Under the pieces are notes generated by a model, which ran no database searches, was not told the origin of the DNA, and saw nothing but the letters and a program-made list of their open reading frames with translations. 64,000 nt of DNA, taken from assembly GCF_005144715.1 (NCBI RefSeq), contig NZ_SWKR01000002.1:2423668-2487667 (forward strand). Direction: 5' to 3'. A program made the position numbers and the translations under genes. This DNA is from Sphingomonas baiyangensis (GTDB taxonomy: Bacteria; Pseudomonadota; Alphaproteobacteria; Sphingomonadales; Sphingomonadaceae). The number at the start of each line of letters is the position of its first letter. Positions within the stretch are counted from its first letter, which is position 1. Below, piece by piece: positions 44,714-54,861 of this stretch.

Positions 44714-45427
44714 CTACACGCGCTCGCCCTGGTGATGGTTGCGATCGATGCGCTCGACCAGCCCGTCCTTGAAATGGATGACCGTCCGCGCGAACGCCGC
44801 CATCTCGGGCTCGTGCGTGACCATCAGCACGGTGATGCCGCTGTCGCGATTGAGGCCGGTGAGCAGCTGCATGATCTCGACCGAGCGCTCCGAATCGAGA
44901 TTGCCCGTGGGTTCGTCGGCCAGCAGAACGTCGGGGCTGGTGACGATCGCGCGCGCGATCGCCACGCGCTGCTGCTGGCCGCCCGAAAGCTCGGCGGGCG
45001 TGTGGTCCCACCATTTGTCGAGCCCCACCTTCTCGAGCGCCGCCATCCCGAGCCGCTGGCGCGTCTTGCGGTCCTCGCCCCTGTAGACGAGCGGCAGCTC
45101 GACATTCTCGAGCGCGGTGGTGCGGCTGAGCAGGTTGAAGCCCTGGAACACGAAGCCCAGATAGCGCCGCCGCAGCAGCGCGCGCTGGTCGCGGTCGAGC
45201 GTCTCGACATGGACGCGCTTGAACCGGAACTGTCCGGCGCTCGGCACGTCGAGGCAGCCGAGGATGTTCATCGTCGTCGACTTGCCCGAACCCGAAGGAC
45301 CCATGACGGCAACGAAATCGCCGGGGTCGATGTCGAGGTCGACGCCCTTAAGCGCCTCGAACGCCGTCGGTCCCTCGCCATAGACCTTGGTGACGCCGCG
45401 CAGCGCGATGATCGGCTCATCCGCCAC
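44714..45427 (-). CDS. MacB-like ABC transporter ATP-binding protein
   Basis: 237-residue ATPase of the LolD/MacB group. Walker A G-P-S-G-S-G-K-S-T (43-51), signature L-S-G-G-Q-Q-Q-R, Walker B L-L-A-D-E-P-T-G-N-L-D and a final His (V-T-H-E-P) are intact. GTG at 45427 lies 11 bases inside the end of the adaptor gene; an ATG at 45420 is in the wrong frame. It powers the permease encoded directly downstream. Confidence 0.94.
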   Translation of the reverse strand: MADEPIIALRGVTKVYGEGPTAFEALKGVDLDIDPGDFVAVMGPSGSGKSTTMNILGCLDVPSAGQFRFKRVHVETLDRDQRALLRRRYLGFVFQGFNLLSRTTALENVELPLVYRGEDRKTRQRLGMAALEKVGLDKWWDHTPAELSGGQQQRVAIARAIVTSPDVLLADEPTGNLDSERSVEIMQLLTGLNRDSGITVLMVTHEPEMAAFARTVIHFKDGLVERIDRNHHQGERV

Positions 45428-46829
45428 GCTGGCCGCCCCCGCCGCTGCCGCCGCCACCTGCCGCGCCGCCGGATCGCGCACGCTGGCCGCCCTTGGCCTG
45501 CGCACCGTCGCCGCTTGCAAGCTGACCGGTGATGACCTGCATGCCGGGCCGCAGATTGCCGCCGATGACCTCGGTCACCTGTCCGTCGCTCTCGCCGACG
45601 CGAATCTGCACCGGCTGCGGCGTGCCGCCTTCGCCGACGATGTAGATCGTCTGTTCGGATCCGCGCCCGATCGTCGCCTGGCGTTCGGGGCGATTGCCGC
45701 GGCGCCGGCCGCGTGGCACGATTGCGCTCGCAAGACCGCCGCCCTCGTCGGCCCCTGCGGCTGAGGGGCGGAACCGCAGCGCGGCATTGGGCACGAGCAG
45801 CGCGTTCTGCCGCTCGGTCGTGACGATCTCGGCAGTCGCGGTCATGCCGGGGCGCAGCCGCAGTTCGGCGTTGGCCACCGTCAGCGTCGCCGCATAGGAC
45901 ACGACCTGCCCGGTGGTGCTCGTCGTCCCCGTGGTCGAGGACGAGGTGGCTTCCTGCGCCGAGAGGTTCGATCCCACATCGACGCGCGTGATCGTGGCGG
46001 GGAAGGTCTCGCCCGGAAACGCATCGACGGTGAAGGTCGCGCGCTGGCCGTTTTGCACCGCCCCCACATCGGCCTCGTCGATCGCGACCTCGAGCTCCAT
46101 CTGGCTCAGATCCTCGGCGATGACGAACAGCGTCGGCGTGTTGAACGAGGCCGCAACGGTCTGGCCGGGATCGACCTGCCGGGCGAGCACCACGCCGTTC
46201 ACCGGCGAGCGGATGATGGCGCGGTCACGCTGCGTCTGGCTCGCCGACAATTGCGCGCGGCTGGCAGTGACGTTGGCCTGCGCGGTGCGCACGCCCGCGA
46301 CTGCCCGCGCGACGGCGGCGCGCGCGGTGTCGAGCTCGGTCTTGGCAGGCACGCGCCCGCCCGACAGGCGGCTGACTTCCTCGAACCGGTTGAGCGTGGC
46401 GCGCGCCTCGGTCAGCGTCGCCTGCGCCTGCTCGACCGTGGCCTGCTGCGCCGCCAGATTGGCGCGGTTCTGTTCGATCTGGTCGTCGAGCTGCTCGGGG
46501 TCGATGAGCGCCAGCGCCTGCCCCGCCGAGACGCGATCGTTCACGTCGACCACCACCTGCGTGACCAGCCCCGAAAGCTGCGAGCCCACCGTGACCTGAT
46601 TGGTGGGAGCCAGCCGACCGGTCGCCGATACCGTCACCTGAAGATCGCCCTGCCGCGCCGGCGCGGTGGCATAGCCCGGCGCTTCCTCGGTCGCGAAGAA
46701 GCTGCGCGCCGCGAGCGCCAGCAGCACCACGCCCAGCGCGACGAGCGCCCATTTGGCATAGCGCTTCCACTTGGGTTGGGATGTCGCGCCGAGAAACGCG
46801 TCCAGATCGGGATTGGGCTGATCGGCCAT
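45417..46829 (-). CDS. Periplasmic adaptor protein, MacA/HlyD family
   Basis: 470-residue membrane-fusion protein. A single N-terminal anchor (about 25-47) is followed by split lipoyl halves (T-V-S-A-T-G-R-L-A-P-T-N-Q-V-T-V-G-S-Q-L-S-G near 65-86; I-R-S-P-V-N-G-V-V-L near 205), an alpha-helical hairpin between them and beta-barrel/membrane-proximal domains. The C-terminal 35 residues are Gly-rich and low in complexity, an addition not seen in MacA. It links the MacB-like pump to the outer-membrane channel. Confidence 0.93.
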   Translation of the reverse strand: MADQPNPDLDAFLGATSQPKWKRYAKWALVALGVVLLALAARSFFATEEAPGYATAPARQGDLQVTVSATGRLAPTNQVTVGSQLSGLVTQVVVDVNDRVSAGQALALIDPEQLDDQIEQNRANLAAQQATVEQAQATLTEARATLNRFEEVSRLSGGRVPAKTELDTARAAVARAVAGVRTAQANVTASRAQLSASQTQRDRAIIRSPVNGVVLARQVDPGQTVAASFNTPTLFVIAEDLSQMELEVAIDEADVGAVQNGQRATFTVDAFPGETFPATITRVDVGSNLSAQEATSSSTTGTTSTTGQVVSYAATLTVANAELRLRPGMTATAEIVTTERQNALLVPNAALRFRPSAAGADEGGGLASAIVPRGRRRGNRPERQATIGRGSEQTIYIVGEGGTPQPVQIRVGESDGQVTEVIGGNLRPGMQVITGQLASGDGAQAKGGQRARSGGAAGGGGSGGGGQRGG

Positions 46830-46837
46830 CGGGCGTC

Positions 46838-48322
46838 CTATCGGGCGGGTTGTGGAAGCGCGGCGGGCGCGGGCACGCTTTCGGCAGTGGGCGCGGCGCC
46901 GCCATCCCAGCCGCCGCCGAGCGCGGTGAACAGCTGGACGATCGCGGTCGTTTCGTCCGACTGCGCGGTGACGATGCTGTTGCGTGCGCTCAACAGCTGC
47001 GTCTCGGTCTGGTTGAGCGTAGTGAAATCGGTGAGCCCCGCGCGATACTGGCTGCGCGCGAGGATCGCCGAATTGTTCGCGGCATCGAGCGCAACGGCGA
47101 ATTCGCGCGAGCGCGTGCGCGCGCTCTGCAACGCAACGATGGCGTTCTCGACTTCCTCGAGCCCGAGCAGCACCGTCTGCTTGTAGGCAAGGAACGCGCC
47201 GTCGGCGACGGCCTGCTGGCTACGCACCTGCGCGCGCGTGCGGCCACCGTCGAAGATGAGCTGGCTGAGGCCGGCGAACAACGTGCCGGTGATGATGTTG
47301 CCCAGATTGCCGATCGCGCCCGCCGCGGTATCGATGCCGCCCGAGATGCCGAGCGCGGGATAGAGCTGCGCCTGCGCCACACCGATCTGCGCGACGGCGC
47401 CGGCAAGCTGGCGTTCGGCGGCGCGCACATCGGGGCGCTGGCGCAGCGTATCGGCGGGGATGCCCGGGCCGATGATCGCCGGTCCGCGGGGAATGCGCTG
47501 CGCCGTCGCCAGCGTCGCCTTGAGCGCGCCGGGCGCGCGGCCGGTCAGCACGCCGAGGCGCGAGACTGCGCTGTTGTAGCTCGCTTCGATGCTGGGAATG
47601 CTGGCCGCAGTCTGCGCGCGTTGCGCGCGTGCCTGCTCGGCATCGAGCGAAGACACCAGCCCCGCCTGCACGCGGAATCCCGCTATCTCCAGATTGTCGT
47701 CCTGCAGCGCCAGACTGTCGCGCGCATTGGCGAGCTGTGCCTGTGCTGCGCGCGCCAGCACATAGTTGCGCGCGATCTCGGCCTGGATCGAGACCAGCAC
47801 CGCGGCATAGTCGAAGCCGCTCGCGGCATAGCCCGCGCGCGCGGCGTCGACGCCGCTGCGCACGCCGCCGAACAGATCGACCTGGTAATTGGCGTCGAGC
47901 CCGAGCGAGAAATTGTCGGTCGATCCCGCGCCGGTCTCGATGATCGTGCCGTCGGGCAGCTGCGTCTGCTGCGTGCCGCCGCGGATTACCTGCCGGCGCG
48001 AATAGCCGCCCGAGCCGCTCAACGACGGCAGGAAATCGGCGCGCGCGACGATCAGCTGCTCGCGCGCCTGCCGCAACCGCGTGACTGCCTGGCCGACATC
48101 GAGATTCTGCGTCGCCGCTTCGCTCACCAGTTGCGCAAGCACCGGATCGCCGAACCGCACCCACCAGCGCGCCAGATCCTCGCGCTTGGCGGCTGGCGAA
48201 ACCGAATATTGATCGGGCACGCCAAGGTCGGCGGGTGTCGCCGGGCGATAATCGGGGCCGACGCTGCACGCCGAAAGACCGAGCGCCGCGATTGACGCGC
48301 CTAGGAAGCGTTTTCGAACCAT
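46838..48322 (-). CDS. NodT-family outer membrane efflux lipoprotein (TolC-like)
   Basis: 494-residue outer-membrane factor. Lipobox L-S-A-C (Cys19) and the S-V-G-P-D-Y-R-P-A opening are diagnostic of NodT proteins; two OEP repeats of long helices and barrel strands follow. Its C-terminus is Ala/Pro-rich. It is first in the order outer-membrane factor, adaptor, ATPase, permease, DUF2007, forming a complete tripartite exporter. The large frame upstream of its ATG is antisense to acs. Confidence 0.93.
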   Translation of the reverse strand: MVRKRFLGASIAALGLSACSVGPDYRPATPADLGVPDQYSVSPAAKREDLARWWVRFGDPVLAQLVSEAATQNLDVGQAVTRLRQAREQLIVARADFLPSLSGSGGYSRRQVIRGGTQQTQLPDGTIIETGAGSTDNFSLGLDANYQVDLFGGVRSGVDAARAGYAASGFDYAAVLVSIQAEIARNYVLARAAQAQLANARDSLALQDDNLEIAGFRVQAGLVSSLDAEQARAQRAQTAASIPSIEASYNSAVSRLGVLTGRAPGALKATLATAQRIPRGPAIIGPGIPADTLRQRPDVRAAERQLAGAVAQIGVAQAQLYPALGISGGIDTAAGAIGNLGNIITGTLFAGLSQLIFDGGRTRAQVRSQQAVADGAFLAYKQTVLLGLEEVENAIVALQSARTRSREFAVALDAANNSAILARSQYRAGLTDFTTLNQTETQLLSARNSIVTAQSDETTAIVQLFTALGGGWDGGAAPTAESVPAPAALPQPAR

Positions 48323-48481
48323 CGCGTTCAGGATTTGGCGGTGCAGCACGCGCGCGTCCACATCTTTTGTGTCGCGAAATGTAACCTGCGTGGCGCGCAA
48401 GCCGGGGTGGAGCCGTTGCACTTGCCCGTTCGTTGCCGCCGCCACACACTCGACCGAACGATAATCGCGCTGGAGAGGCAC

Positions 48482-50434
48482 ATGGCCGAAGCCGAACTCT
48501 ACCCCGTCCCCGACGAATGGCGCCAGCGCGCGCGCATCGATGCCGAGGGCTATGACAAGCTGTACGGCCGCAGCCTCGCCGATCCGGGTGCTTTCTGGCT
48601 CGATCAGGCCAAGCGGCTCGACTGGATCAAGCGGCCTGAAATCGCCGGCGACTGGTCGTTCGACGAAGCCGATTTTCACATCAGCTGGTTTGCCGACGGC
48701 AAGCTCAACGTCGCTGCCAACTGCATCGATCGGCATGCCAAGGCGCATGGCGACCGCGTGGCGATCATCTGGGAGCCCGACGATCCTGCCGAGGAGCCGC
48801 GGCGGTTTACCTATCGGCAGCTGCTTGCCGAGGTCTGTCGCTTTGCCAACGTCCTGAAGGCCAATGGCGTGGCCAAGGGCGATCGTGTCACGATCTACCT
48901 GCCGATGATTCCCGAGGCGGCGGTCGCGGTACTCGCCTGCGCGCGGATCGGCGCGATCCATTCGGTGGTGTTCGGCGGCTTCTCGCCCGATGCGCTTGCC
49001 GGCCGCATACAGGATTGCGATTCGAAGCTCGTCATCACCGCCGACGAAGGGCGACGCGGCGGCAAGCGCATCGCGCTCAAGGCCTGTGTCGACGAGGCCG
49101 CCGATCGCGCGCCGAGCCTCGAGCGCGTGATCGTGGTGCGCGCGACGGGTGCCGAGGTGGCGATGCGCGACGGGCGCGACATCTGGTATCACGACGCCGC
49201 CGCGGAGGCTTCCGGCGATTGTCCGCCCGAGCCGATGAACGCCGAGGATCCGCTGTTCATTCTCTATACCAGCGGATCGACGGGCAAGCCGAAGGGCGTG
49301 CTGCACAGCTCGGGCGGCTATCTGCTGTGGGCGGCGTGCACGCACGAATGGTGCTTCGACTATCGCGTGGGCGAGGTGTTCTGGTGCGCTGCCGATATCG
49401 GCTGGGTGACGGGGCACAGCTACATCCTCTACGGCCCGCTCGCCAATGGCGCGACGACCTTGATGTACGAGGGGCTGCCCAACTGGCCCGACGCCAGCCG
49501 CATCTGGCAGGTGGTCGACCGGCATCAGGTATCGACGCTGTTCACCGCACCTACGGTGCTGCGTGCGCTGATGAAGGACGGCGACGCGCCGGTACACGCG
49601 ACCGATCGCTCGTCATTGCGGCTGCTGGGCAGCGTCGGCGAGCCGATCAATCCCGAGGCTTGGCGCTGGTATCATCGCGTGGCGGGCGAGGGGCGCTGCC
49701 CGATCATCGATACCTGGTGGCAGACCGAGACGGGCGGCGCGATGATTGCGCCGATGCCCGGCGCCACCGATCTCAAGCCCGGATCGGCGACGCGGCCGAT
49801 GCCCGGCGTTGATCCGCAACTGCTTGATGCCGAAGGACAGGTGCTGCACGGTGCGGCCGAAGGCAATCTGGCGATCGCGCGAAGCTGGCCGGGGCAGATG
49901 CGGACGGTGTGGGGCGATCACGACCGCTTCTTCCAGACCTATTTCACGACCTATCCGGGCAAGTATTTCACCGGCGACGGCGCACGGCGCGACGATGACG
50001 GCTATTGGTGGATCACCGGCCGCGTCGACGATGTCATCAATGTCAGCGGGCATCGCATGGGCACGGCCGAAGTCGAATCGGCGCTCGTCGCGCATCCCAA
50101 GGTCGCCGAGGCAGCGGTGGTGGGAATGCCGCACGATGTGAAAGGACAGGGCATCTATGCCTATGTCACGCTCAACGGCGGCGAGGAGGCATCCGACGCG
50201 CTGCACGACGAACTGGTGCAATGGGTCCGCCGCGAGATCGGCCCGATCGCCAAGCCCGATGCGCTGCAATTCGCGCCCGGCCTGCCCAAGACGCGTAGCG
50301 GCAAGATCATGCGGCGCATCCTGCGCAAGATCGCCGAAGGCGATACCGGCGCGCTGGGCGATACCTCGACGCTGGCCGAACCCGCTGTGGTCGACGATCT
50401 GGTGGCCAACCGGGTGACGCTGCCGACGACGTGA
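48482..50434 (+). CDS. acs: Acetyl-CoA synthetase
   Basis: 650-residue AMP-forming acetate-CoA ligase, which activates acetate via acetyl-AMP. The P-loop [11 protein letters not shown] is at 262-272; W-W-Q-T-E-T-G-G and the G-R-V-D-D-V hinge follow. The C-terminal catalytic Lys608 in R-S-G-K-I-M is the site inactivated by acetylation in this family. ATG 48482 has GGAGAGG upstream. It is divergent from the efflux operon with 159 bases between. Confidence 0.97.
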   Translation: MAEAELYPVPDEWRQRARIDAEGYDKLYGRSLADPGAFWLDQAKRLDWIKRPEIAGDWSFDEADFHISWFADGKLNVAANCIDRHAKAHGDRVAIIWEPDDPAEEPRRFTYRQLLAEVCRFANVLKANGVAKGDRVTIYLPMIPEAAVAVLACARIGAIHSVVFGGFSPDALAGRIQDCDSKLVITADEGRRGGKRIALKACVDEAADRAPSLERVIVVRATGAEVAMRDGRDIWYHDAAAEASGDCPPEPMNAEDPLFILYTSGSTGKPKGVLHSSGGYLLWAACTHEWCFDYRVGEVFWCAADIGWVTGHSYILYGPLANGATTLMYEGLPNWPDASRIWQVVDRHQVSTLFTAPTVLRALMKDGDAPVHATDRSSLRLLGSVGEPINPEAWRWYHRVAGEGRCPIIDTWWQTETGGAMIAPMPGATDLKPGSATRPMPGVDPQLLDAEGQVLHGAAEGNLAIARSWPGQMRTVWGDHDRFFQTYFTTYPGKYFTGDGARRDDDGYWWITGRVDDVINVSGHRMGTAEVESALVAHPKVAEAAVVGMPHDVKGQGIYAYVTLNGGEEASDALHDELVQWVRREIGPIAKPDALQFAPGLPKTRSGKIMRRILRKIAEGDTGALGDTSTLAEPAVVDDLVANRVTLPTT

Positions 50435-50459
50435 TCGTCGCGCCCGATACACATGCTGC

Positions 50460-51152
50460 TTAGCCGATCCACCGCCAGATGCCGGCGGGCCAGCCGGCAA
50501 GCGGCATATGCGCCCACGTTGCCGCGAGCCACAGCGCGATGCCGCCGGCCCAGTCATGCGGCCGCAATCGCGCTGCCGACAGCGGCAAGCGGCGGGCGAT
50601 GATCGCCGTGAAGGAGAAATAGCTCGTCCGCGCCGCCCATTGCGGCCAGAAATCGGGTTCAAGGCTTGCCTTCTTGCGATCCTGGAGCGCAGCGCCCACC
50701 AGTGCGAGCACGCCGATGCCCGCCGCCAGCACGATCTGCGCGGGCATCGGCATCACCGCGATGTGCACTAGCGCCCAGATCGCGAAGCTCCACATCATCG
50801 GGTGGCGCGTGATGGCGAACACGCCGCGCGGCTGCGGTACGGCGCGCGGCTTGGCGACGGGATCGGGCAGCGCCGGATTGCCGATCAGCGAGCCGATCAG
50901 CAGGATGCTCGCCGCCAGCATCAGCACGCTCGCCGCTGCCCAGAGTCCGTCGCCCACCGGCCATAGCGGCGGCTGATCGGGCATCGCCATATAGACATGC
51001 GCCGCCCAGCCGAGTGTCGCGAAGGCGACCAAGCTGTAGAGCAGCAGGAAGCCCCGCGCGCCCAGCCGTGCGACGAGCGGCGCGCGCAACGGGTGCGATA
51101 ACGCGAAATGCGTGCCGACAAATGCGGCGACGGCGAGGATCAGCGTACCCAT
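50460..51152 (-). CDS. NnrU family membrane protein
   Basis: 230-residue integral membrane protein with about six helices. It carries the family pattern of H-P-L-R near the start and T-R-H-P-M-M-W-S-F-A-I-W-A-L-V-H in the middle, a methyltransferase-like (NnrU/ICMT-like) motif. NnrU was named from denitrification clusters, but no denitrification genes are nearby; the function is unknown. ATG at 51152; the longer frame extends over a non-conserved region. Confidence 0.88.
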   Translation of the reverse strand: MGTLILAVAAFVGTHFALSHPLRAPLVARLGARGFLLLYSLVAFATLGWAAHVYMAMPDQPPLWPVGDGLWAAASVLMLAASILLIGSLIGNPALPDPVAKPRAVPQPRGVFAITRHPMMWSFAIWALVHIAVMPMPAQIVLAAGIGVLALVGAALQDRKKASLEPDFWPQWAARTSYFSFTAIIARRLPLSAARLRPHDWAGGIALWLAATWAHMPLAGWPAGIWRWIG

Positions 51153-51210
51153 CGGCAATGCTCCCGGCCGCGGGGGCGGCGTGCGAGCATAGCCGATGGC
51201 GCGGCCGGCG

Positions 51211-53028
51211 TCAGGCGCGCGTTTCGCCGCGCGGATCGGTGCCGGCAGCGGCCGATTCGCCGATCTGGCTTTCGCCCGCCATCGCATGGTCGGCCTGCGC
51301 CGGCGGCATCGCCATCCAGCGCTTGAGCAGCGGCGACAGCAGCAGCAGCACACCGCCGACGATCACGCCCGCCCAGCCGATCTGCGTGAACACGCTGGCA
51401 TAATTGGAAAGCGCTGCACCCGGATCGACGACGACGCCGCCCACCGTATCGCTCGACGTTGCCTGCGCGACGAGACCGGCGAGCGTATGCGCCAGTGCCG
51501 AGGCGAGGAACCACACGCCCATCATCAGCCCGACGACGCGTGGCACCGCGAGCTTGGTAATCATCGAAAGGCCAACGGGTGACAGGCATATCTCGCCGGT
51601 GGTGTGCAGCAGATAGGCGAGCGCCAGCCAGATCAGCGGTACGCGGAAATCCGAATCGGCCGCGGTGTTGATGCCGATCACCAGCACCAGGAAGCCAAGG
51701 CCCACCTGCGCCAGCGCCAGCGCGAACTTGACCGGCGTCGAGGGCTCGATCCCGCGCTTGCCGAGCCAGGTCCACAGCCCCGCGAAGACAGGCGCCAGCA
51801 GCACGATGAACAAGGGGTTGAACAGCTGCACCTGCGCGGCGTTCATGCGCAGATCGCCGACGATCGTGAGATCGGTGTTGCGATCAGCATAGAGCGTGAG
51901 CGAGCTGCCCGCCTGCTCGAACAGCGTCCAGAACAGCACGGTGAAGGTGATGAGGATGAGCGCGACGACCATGCGCGAGCGTTCGATGCCTCTCAGCGCG
52001 AACAGCGACCAACCAAGCATGCCGAGTAGGATGATCGGCGCACCCCAGGTGAGCAATGTGGTCACGAGTTCATCGCGCTGGACCAGGAACCATGCGGGCA
52101 GCAGCATGATGAAGCCGCCGACATAGATCAGCCATTCGAGGCTGAGCGGCCCCTTGCGCTCGCGAAGTGCCGCAGGGTTGGGCGGCTCGGCGCGGCCGCC
52201 CAGCCATTTCTGGCCGGCAAGGAAGGTGACGAGCCCGGCGAGCATCCCAAAGCCCGCCAGCCCGAAGCCATAGGCCCAGCCATAGGCGATGCCCAGCCAT
52301 GCGCACAGCCAGGTCGCCAGCACCGACCCAAGGTTGATGCCCATGTAGAAGATGGTGAAACCGCCGTCGCGGCGCGGATCGCCGGGTTCGTAGAGCGCGC
52401 CGACGATGGTGGAGATATTGGCCTTCAGGAACCCCACGCCGACGATGATGAGTGACAGCGAGAAGAACAGGATCTGCACGTAGAGCGGTTGCTGTACGGT
52501 GCGTGTCTGCAAGTCGGCGGCGGGAATCGCAGCGGGCAGCCCTGCCGTCGTGCCGTTGAGGATCGTCAGACCCTCGGCAGAGAAGCTGGCCGGCAGGCGC
52601 TCGCCGGCCGGCGTCACCAGTTGCAGCGCGCGATCCTCGCCGCGGCCATCGGCCACCAGCTCGTAACTCGACCCGCCGAAATCGATATATTGCCGCGATC
52701 CCGAGCCTTCGAACGCCATGCCGAAATGGCCCGCGACCAGCAGCAACGCGCCGATCGTCACCGCCTTGCGCGACCCCAGATAGCGGTCGGCCACCCAGCC
52801 GCCGAGCACCGGTGCCAGATAGACGAGTGATGCATAGGCGGCATACAGCCCCTGCGCCTCTCGATCGCCGAACAGGAAATGCTGCGTGAGGTACAGCACC
52901 AGCAGTGCGCGCATGCCGTAGAACGAGAAGCGTTCCCACATCTCGGTGAGGAACAGCACGGCAAGGCCGCGCGGATGGCCGAAAAAGCTGCGATCGCTGC
53001 TTGCGGCGTCGGCGCTGGTGGTCGCCAT
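51211..53028 (-). CDS. Proton-dependent oligopeptide (POT/PTR) transporter
   Basis: 605-residue MFS transporter of the POT family, importing di- and tripeptides with protons. It shows the E-x-x-E-R-F-S-F-Y-G motif in helix 1, PTR2 signature G-G-W-V-A-D-R-Y-L-G and F-Y-M-G-I-N-L-G-S. An unusual insertion of about 70 residues (around 115-190, polar and periplasmic) sits between helices 4 and 5, longer than in E. coli DtpA. Monocistronic, divergent from a nitroreductase gene. Confidence 0.93.
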   Translation of the reverse strand: MATTSADAASSDRSFFGHPRGLAVLFLTEMWERFSFYGMRALLVLYLTQHFLFGDREAQGLYAAYASLVYLAPVLGGWVADRYLGSRKAVTIGALLLVAGHFGMAFEGSGSRQYIDFGGSSYELVADGRGEDRALQLVTPAGERLPASFSAEGLTILNGTTAGLPAAIPAADLQTRTVQQPLYVQILFFSLSLIIVGVGFLKANISTIVGALYEPGDPRRDGGFTIFYMGINLGSVLATWLCAWLGIAYGWAYGFGLAGFGMLAGLVTFLAGQKWLGGRAEPPNPAALRERKGPLSLEWLIYVGGFIMLLPAWFLVQRDELVTTLLTWGAPIILLGMLGWSLFALRGIERSRMVVALILITFTVLFWTLFEQAGSSLTLYADRNTDLTIVGDLRMNAAQVQLFNPLFIVLLAPVFAGLWTWLGKRGIEPSTPVKFALALAQVGLGFLVLVIGINTAADSDFRVPLIWLALAYLLHTTGEICLSPVGLSMITKLAVPRVVGLMMGVWFLASALAHTLAGLVAQATSSDTVGGVVVDPGAALSNYASVFTQIGWAGVIVGGVLLLLSPLLKRWMAMPPAQADHAMAGESQIGESAAAGTDPRGETRA

Positions 53029-53199
53029 GAACAAGGATACTCCGTCGGAACCGTCGTCGTCGTCGGCGAGCCGGCACATTGGCGGCGGAGCCTAGCCGGC
53101 AAATCGCGCGTGCCAAGCGATAATGTCACGCACGATACCAACCGCCATGCGATCGGCGCGGCGTTGCGGCGCTTTCGCCACACGCCTACAGCCGCGAAC

Positions 53200-53778
53200 A
53201 TGTTCAACGACACACGCTCGCTCGCCGCCTATCTCGCCACTCGGCGATCGGGCCGGCCCAAGGACATGGTGGCCCCCGGTCCCGATCGCGCCACGCTCGA
53301 CGCGATGGTCGCCATTGCGGCGCGAACGCCCGACCATGGCAAGCTAGCACCCTGGCGCTTCGTGGTGATCGATGCAGCGGCCCGCGACGCGCTGACGACG
53401 CGGCTGGTCGAGGCCTATCGGGCCGACAAGCCCGATGCCGGACGGCTCGAGATCGCCGCGATCGAGCAGTTCGCGCATCAGGCGCCAAGCCTGGTCGTGG
53501 TGCTGTCGAGCCCCAGGCCCGAAAGCCACATTCCGCTTTGGGAACAGGAACTCGCGGCGGGAGCGGCTTGCATGAACCTGCTGCATGCCGCGCATGCGCA
53601 CGGGTTCGTCGGCGGCTGGCTTACCGGTTGGGCGGCCTATTCGGACCGCGTGCGCAACCTATTCGGCAGCGCGCCCGAGAGGATCGCGGGCTTCATGTTC
53701 ATCGGAACGCCGGGTGCCGAGCTCGTCGAGCGGCCGCGGCCCGACATGGCGGCGATCGTCAGCCGCTGGAACGGATAG
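53200..53778 (+). CDS. Nitroreductase family protein (YdjA-like)
   Basis: 192-residue FMN-dependent oxidoreductase. It starts T-R-S-L-A-A-Y-L-A-T-R-R-S; the A-R-T-P-D-H-G-K-L-A-P-W-R-F segment (42-55) binds FMN phosphate and is typical of the small YdjA-like group. The physiological substrate is unknown. The start at 53200 follows the conserved N-terminus; the longer frame is antisense to the POT gene. Confidence 0.9.
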   Translation: MFNDTRSLAAYLATRRSGRPKDMVAPGPDRATLDAMVAIAARTPDHGKLAPWRFVVIDAAARDALTTRLVEAYRADKPDAGRLEIAAIEQFAHQAPSLVVVLSSPRPESHIPLWEQELAAGAACMNLLHAAHAHGFVGGWLTGWAAYSDRVRNLFGSAPERIAGFMFIGTPGAELVERPRPDMAAIVSRWNG

Positions 53779-53833
53779 GCGCTGGAACGGATAGGGGCTG
53801 GAACATTCGGGCGCGTTGGCGTATTAGGGGGGC

Positions 53834-54190
53834 ATGACAGCGATCGAGCATGACGACGCCCCCGTCTATATGCGCCTGCGGGCCGGCATCGTCGCGGCGA
53901 TCCTGCGTGGCGAATATCGCGCCGGCGACCAGCTTCCCTCGGTACGCGCGCTTGCGGCCAATGTCGGCGCCAACCCGCTCACCGTCGCCAAGGCGTATCA
54001 GACCTTTCAGGACGACGGCTATGTCGAGGTGCGGCGCGGCGTCGGCATGTTCGTGCTGCCGGGTGCCGCCGAGCGGCTGCGCATCGCCGAGCGCGAGCGG
54101 TTCCTGACCGGCCAGTGGCCGCGCGTGCGCGACCATATCGCGCTGCTCGGCATCGACATGGACGAGCTGCTGGCACGCACCCCGGCCTGA
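53834..54190 (+). CDS. Short GntR family regulator (YtrA-like)
   Basis: 118-residue DNA-binding protein with only a GntR winged helix (about 12-75; Y-R-A-G-D-Q-L-P-S-V-R-A-L-A-A and N-P-L-T-V-A-K-A-Y-Q) and a short helical tail, the layout of YtrA-type repressors. Such regulators usually control a neighbouring ABC transporter; none is adjacent. It may control itself or the lipoprotein gene 68 bases downstream. Confidence 0.9.
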   Translation: MTAIEHDDAPVYMRLRAGIVAAILRGEYRAGDQLPSVRALAANVGANPLTVAKAYQTFQDDGYVEVRRGVGMFVLPGAAERLRIAERERFLTGQWPRVRDHIALLGIDMDELLARTPA

Positions 54191-54258
54191 CCGCGCGGGA
54201 ACTCCCGGCTTCTGCCGCGCGTAGAAGCGCGCGAGGATGGGCTGCAAGGGATGGTCGA

Positions 54259-54786
54259 GTGCGTCTGCCACGAGCAACGGCAGCTATCGGTGCGACACTG
54301 CTGCTGTGCGCTTGCGGCGGCGGCGCGCCTGATGCCGCGAATACCGCGATAGCCGGTAACGATGCGGCGACCGCGAACCAGGCTGCTGCTACTAGCTCCA
54401 CCTCGGCTGCACTTGATGTCTATCGAGGCCGCTATCCCAACGAAGTCGTCGGTGCGACGCGCTTCAACGAGCATCCGCTGGTGCGCGCCGCCGTGGCCAA
54501 GGCGCTCGGCAAGCACAAGGCGATGTCGGCGCGCACAGTGCTCGAGGGTGCCGGCCCCGCTACCCCGATCGCGATGGCGGGCGACCGGCTGCTTTCGTGG
54601 GGATGCGAACAGCATAATTGCGGCGCGCATAACTGGGCGCTGCTCGTCGCGGCCGACGGAAGCCGGCCCGAACTGTGCTATCACAACGAGGCGATGCAGC
54701 CCGTCACGCGCTGGCTGATCGATGGCGAGGCGAGCGCGCGCATGTTGCCCGAGGGTTGTCCTTCGGGCGACGCGCGGCCGGCATAG
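54259..54786 (+). CDS. Ivy-like lipoprotein (possible lysozyme inhibitor)
   Basis: About 175 residues with a lipobox (L-L-C-A-C near residue 18). A low-complexity Ala/Thr linker is followed by a globular domain containing G-C-E-Q-H-N-C-G-A-H, which parallels the C-K-P-H-D-C-G loop that plugs the lysozyme active site in Ivy proteins. Spacing from this loop to the surrounding strands (L-L-S-W before, W-A-L-L-V after) also fits. Function as a periplasmic inhibitor of lysozyme or of the cell's own lytic transglycosylases is inferred. GTG at 54259 is the only start that puts the signal peptide first. Confidence 0.6.
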   Translation: MRLPRATAAIGATLLLCACGGGAPDAANTAIAGNDAATANQAAATSSTSAALDVYRGRYPNEVVGATRFNEHPLVRAAVAKALGKHKAMSARTVLEGAGPATPIAMAGDRLLSWGCEQHNCGAHNWALLVAADGSRPELCYHNEAMQPVTRWLIDGEASARMLPEGCPSGDARPA

Positions 54787-54861
54787 CGCGGTGCGTGTGC
54801 CGCGCACCCTTCCAGCCCCCGCGTGGCGGGCGGTCGCCTTCGCTGTGCCGGGGAACTACTT

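Noticed and set aside
48323..49597. Minus-strand extension of the NodT gene opposite acs
   Set aside because: It translates antisense to the acs coding region; the lipoprotein start at 48322 explains the real gene.
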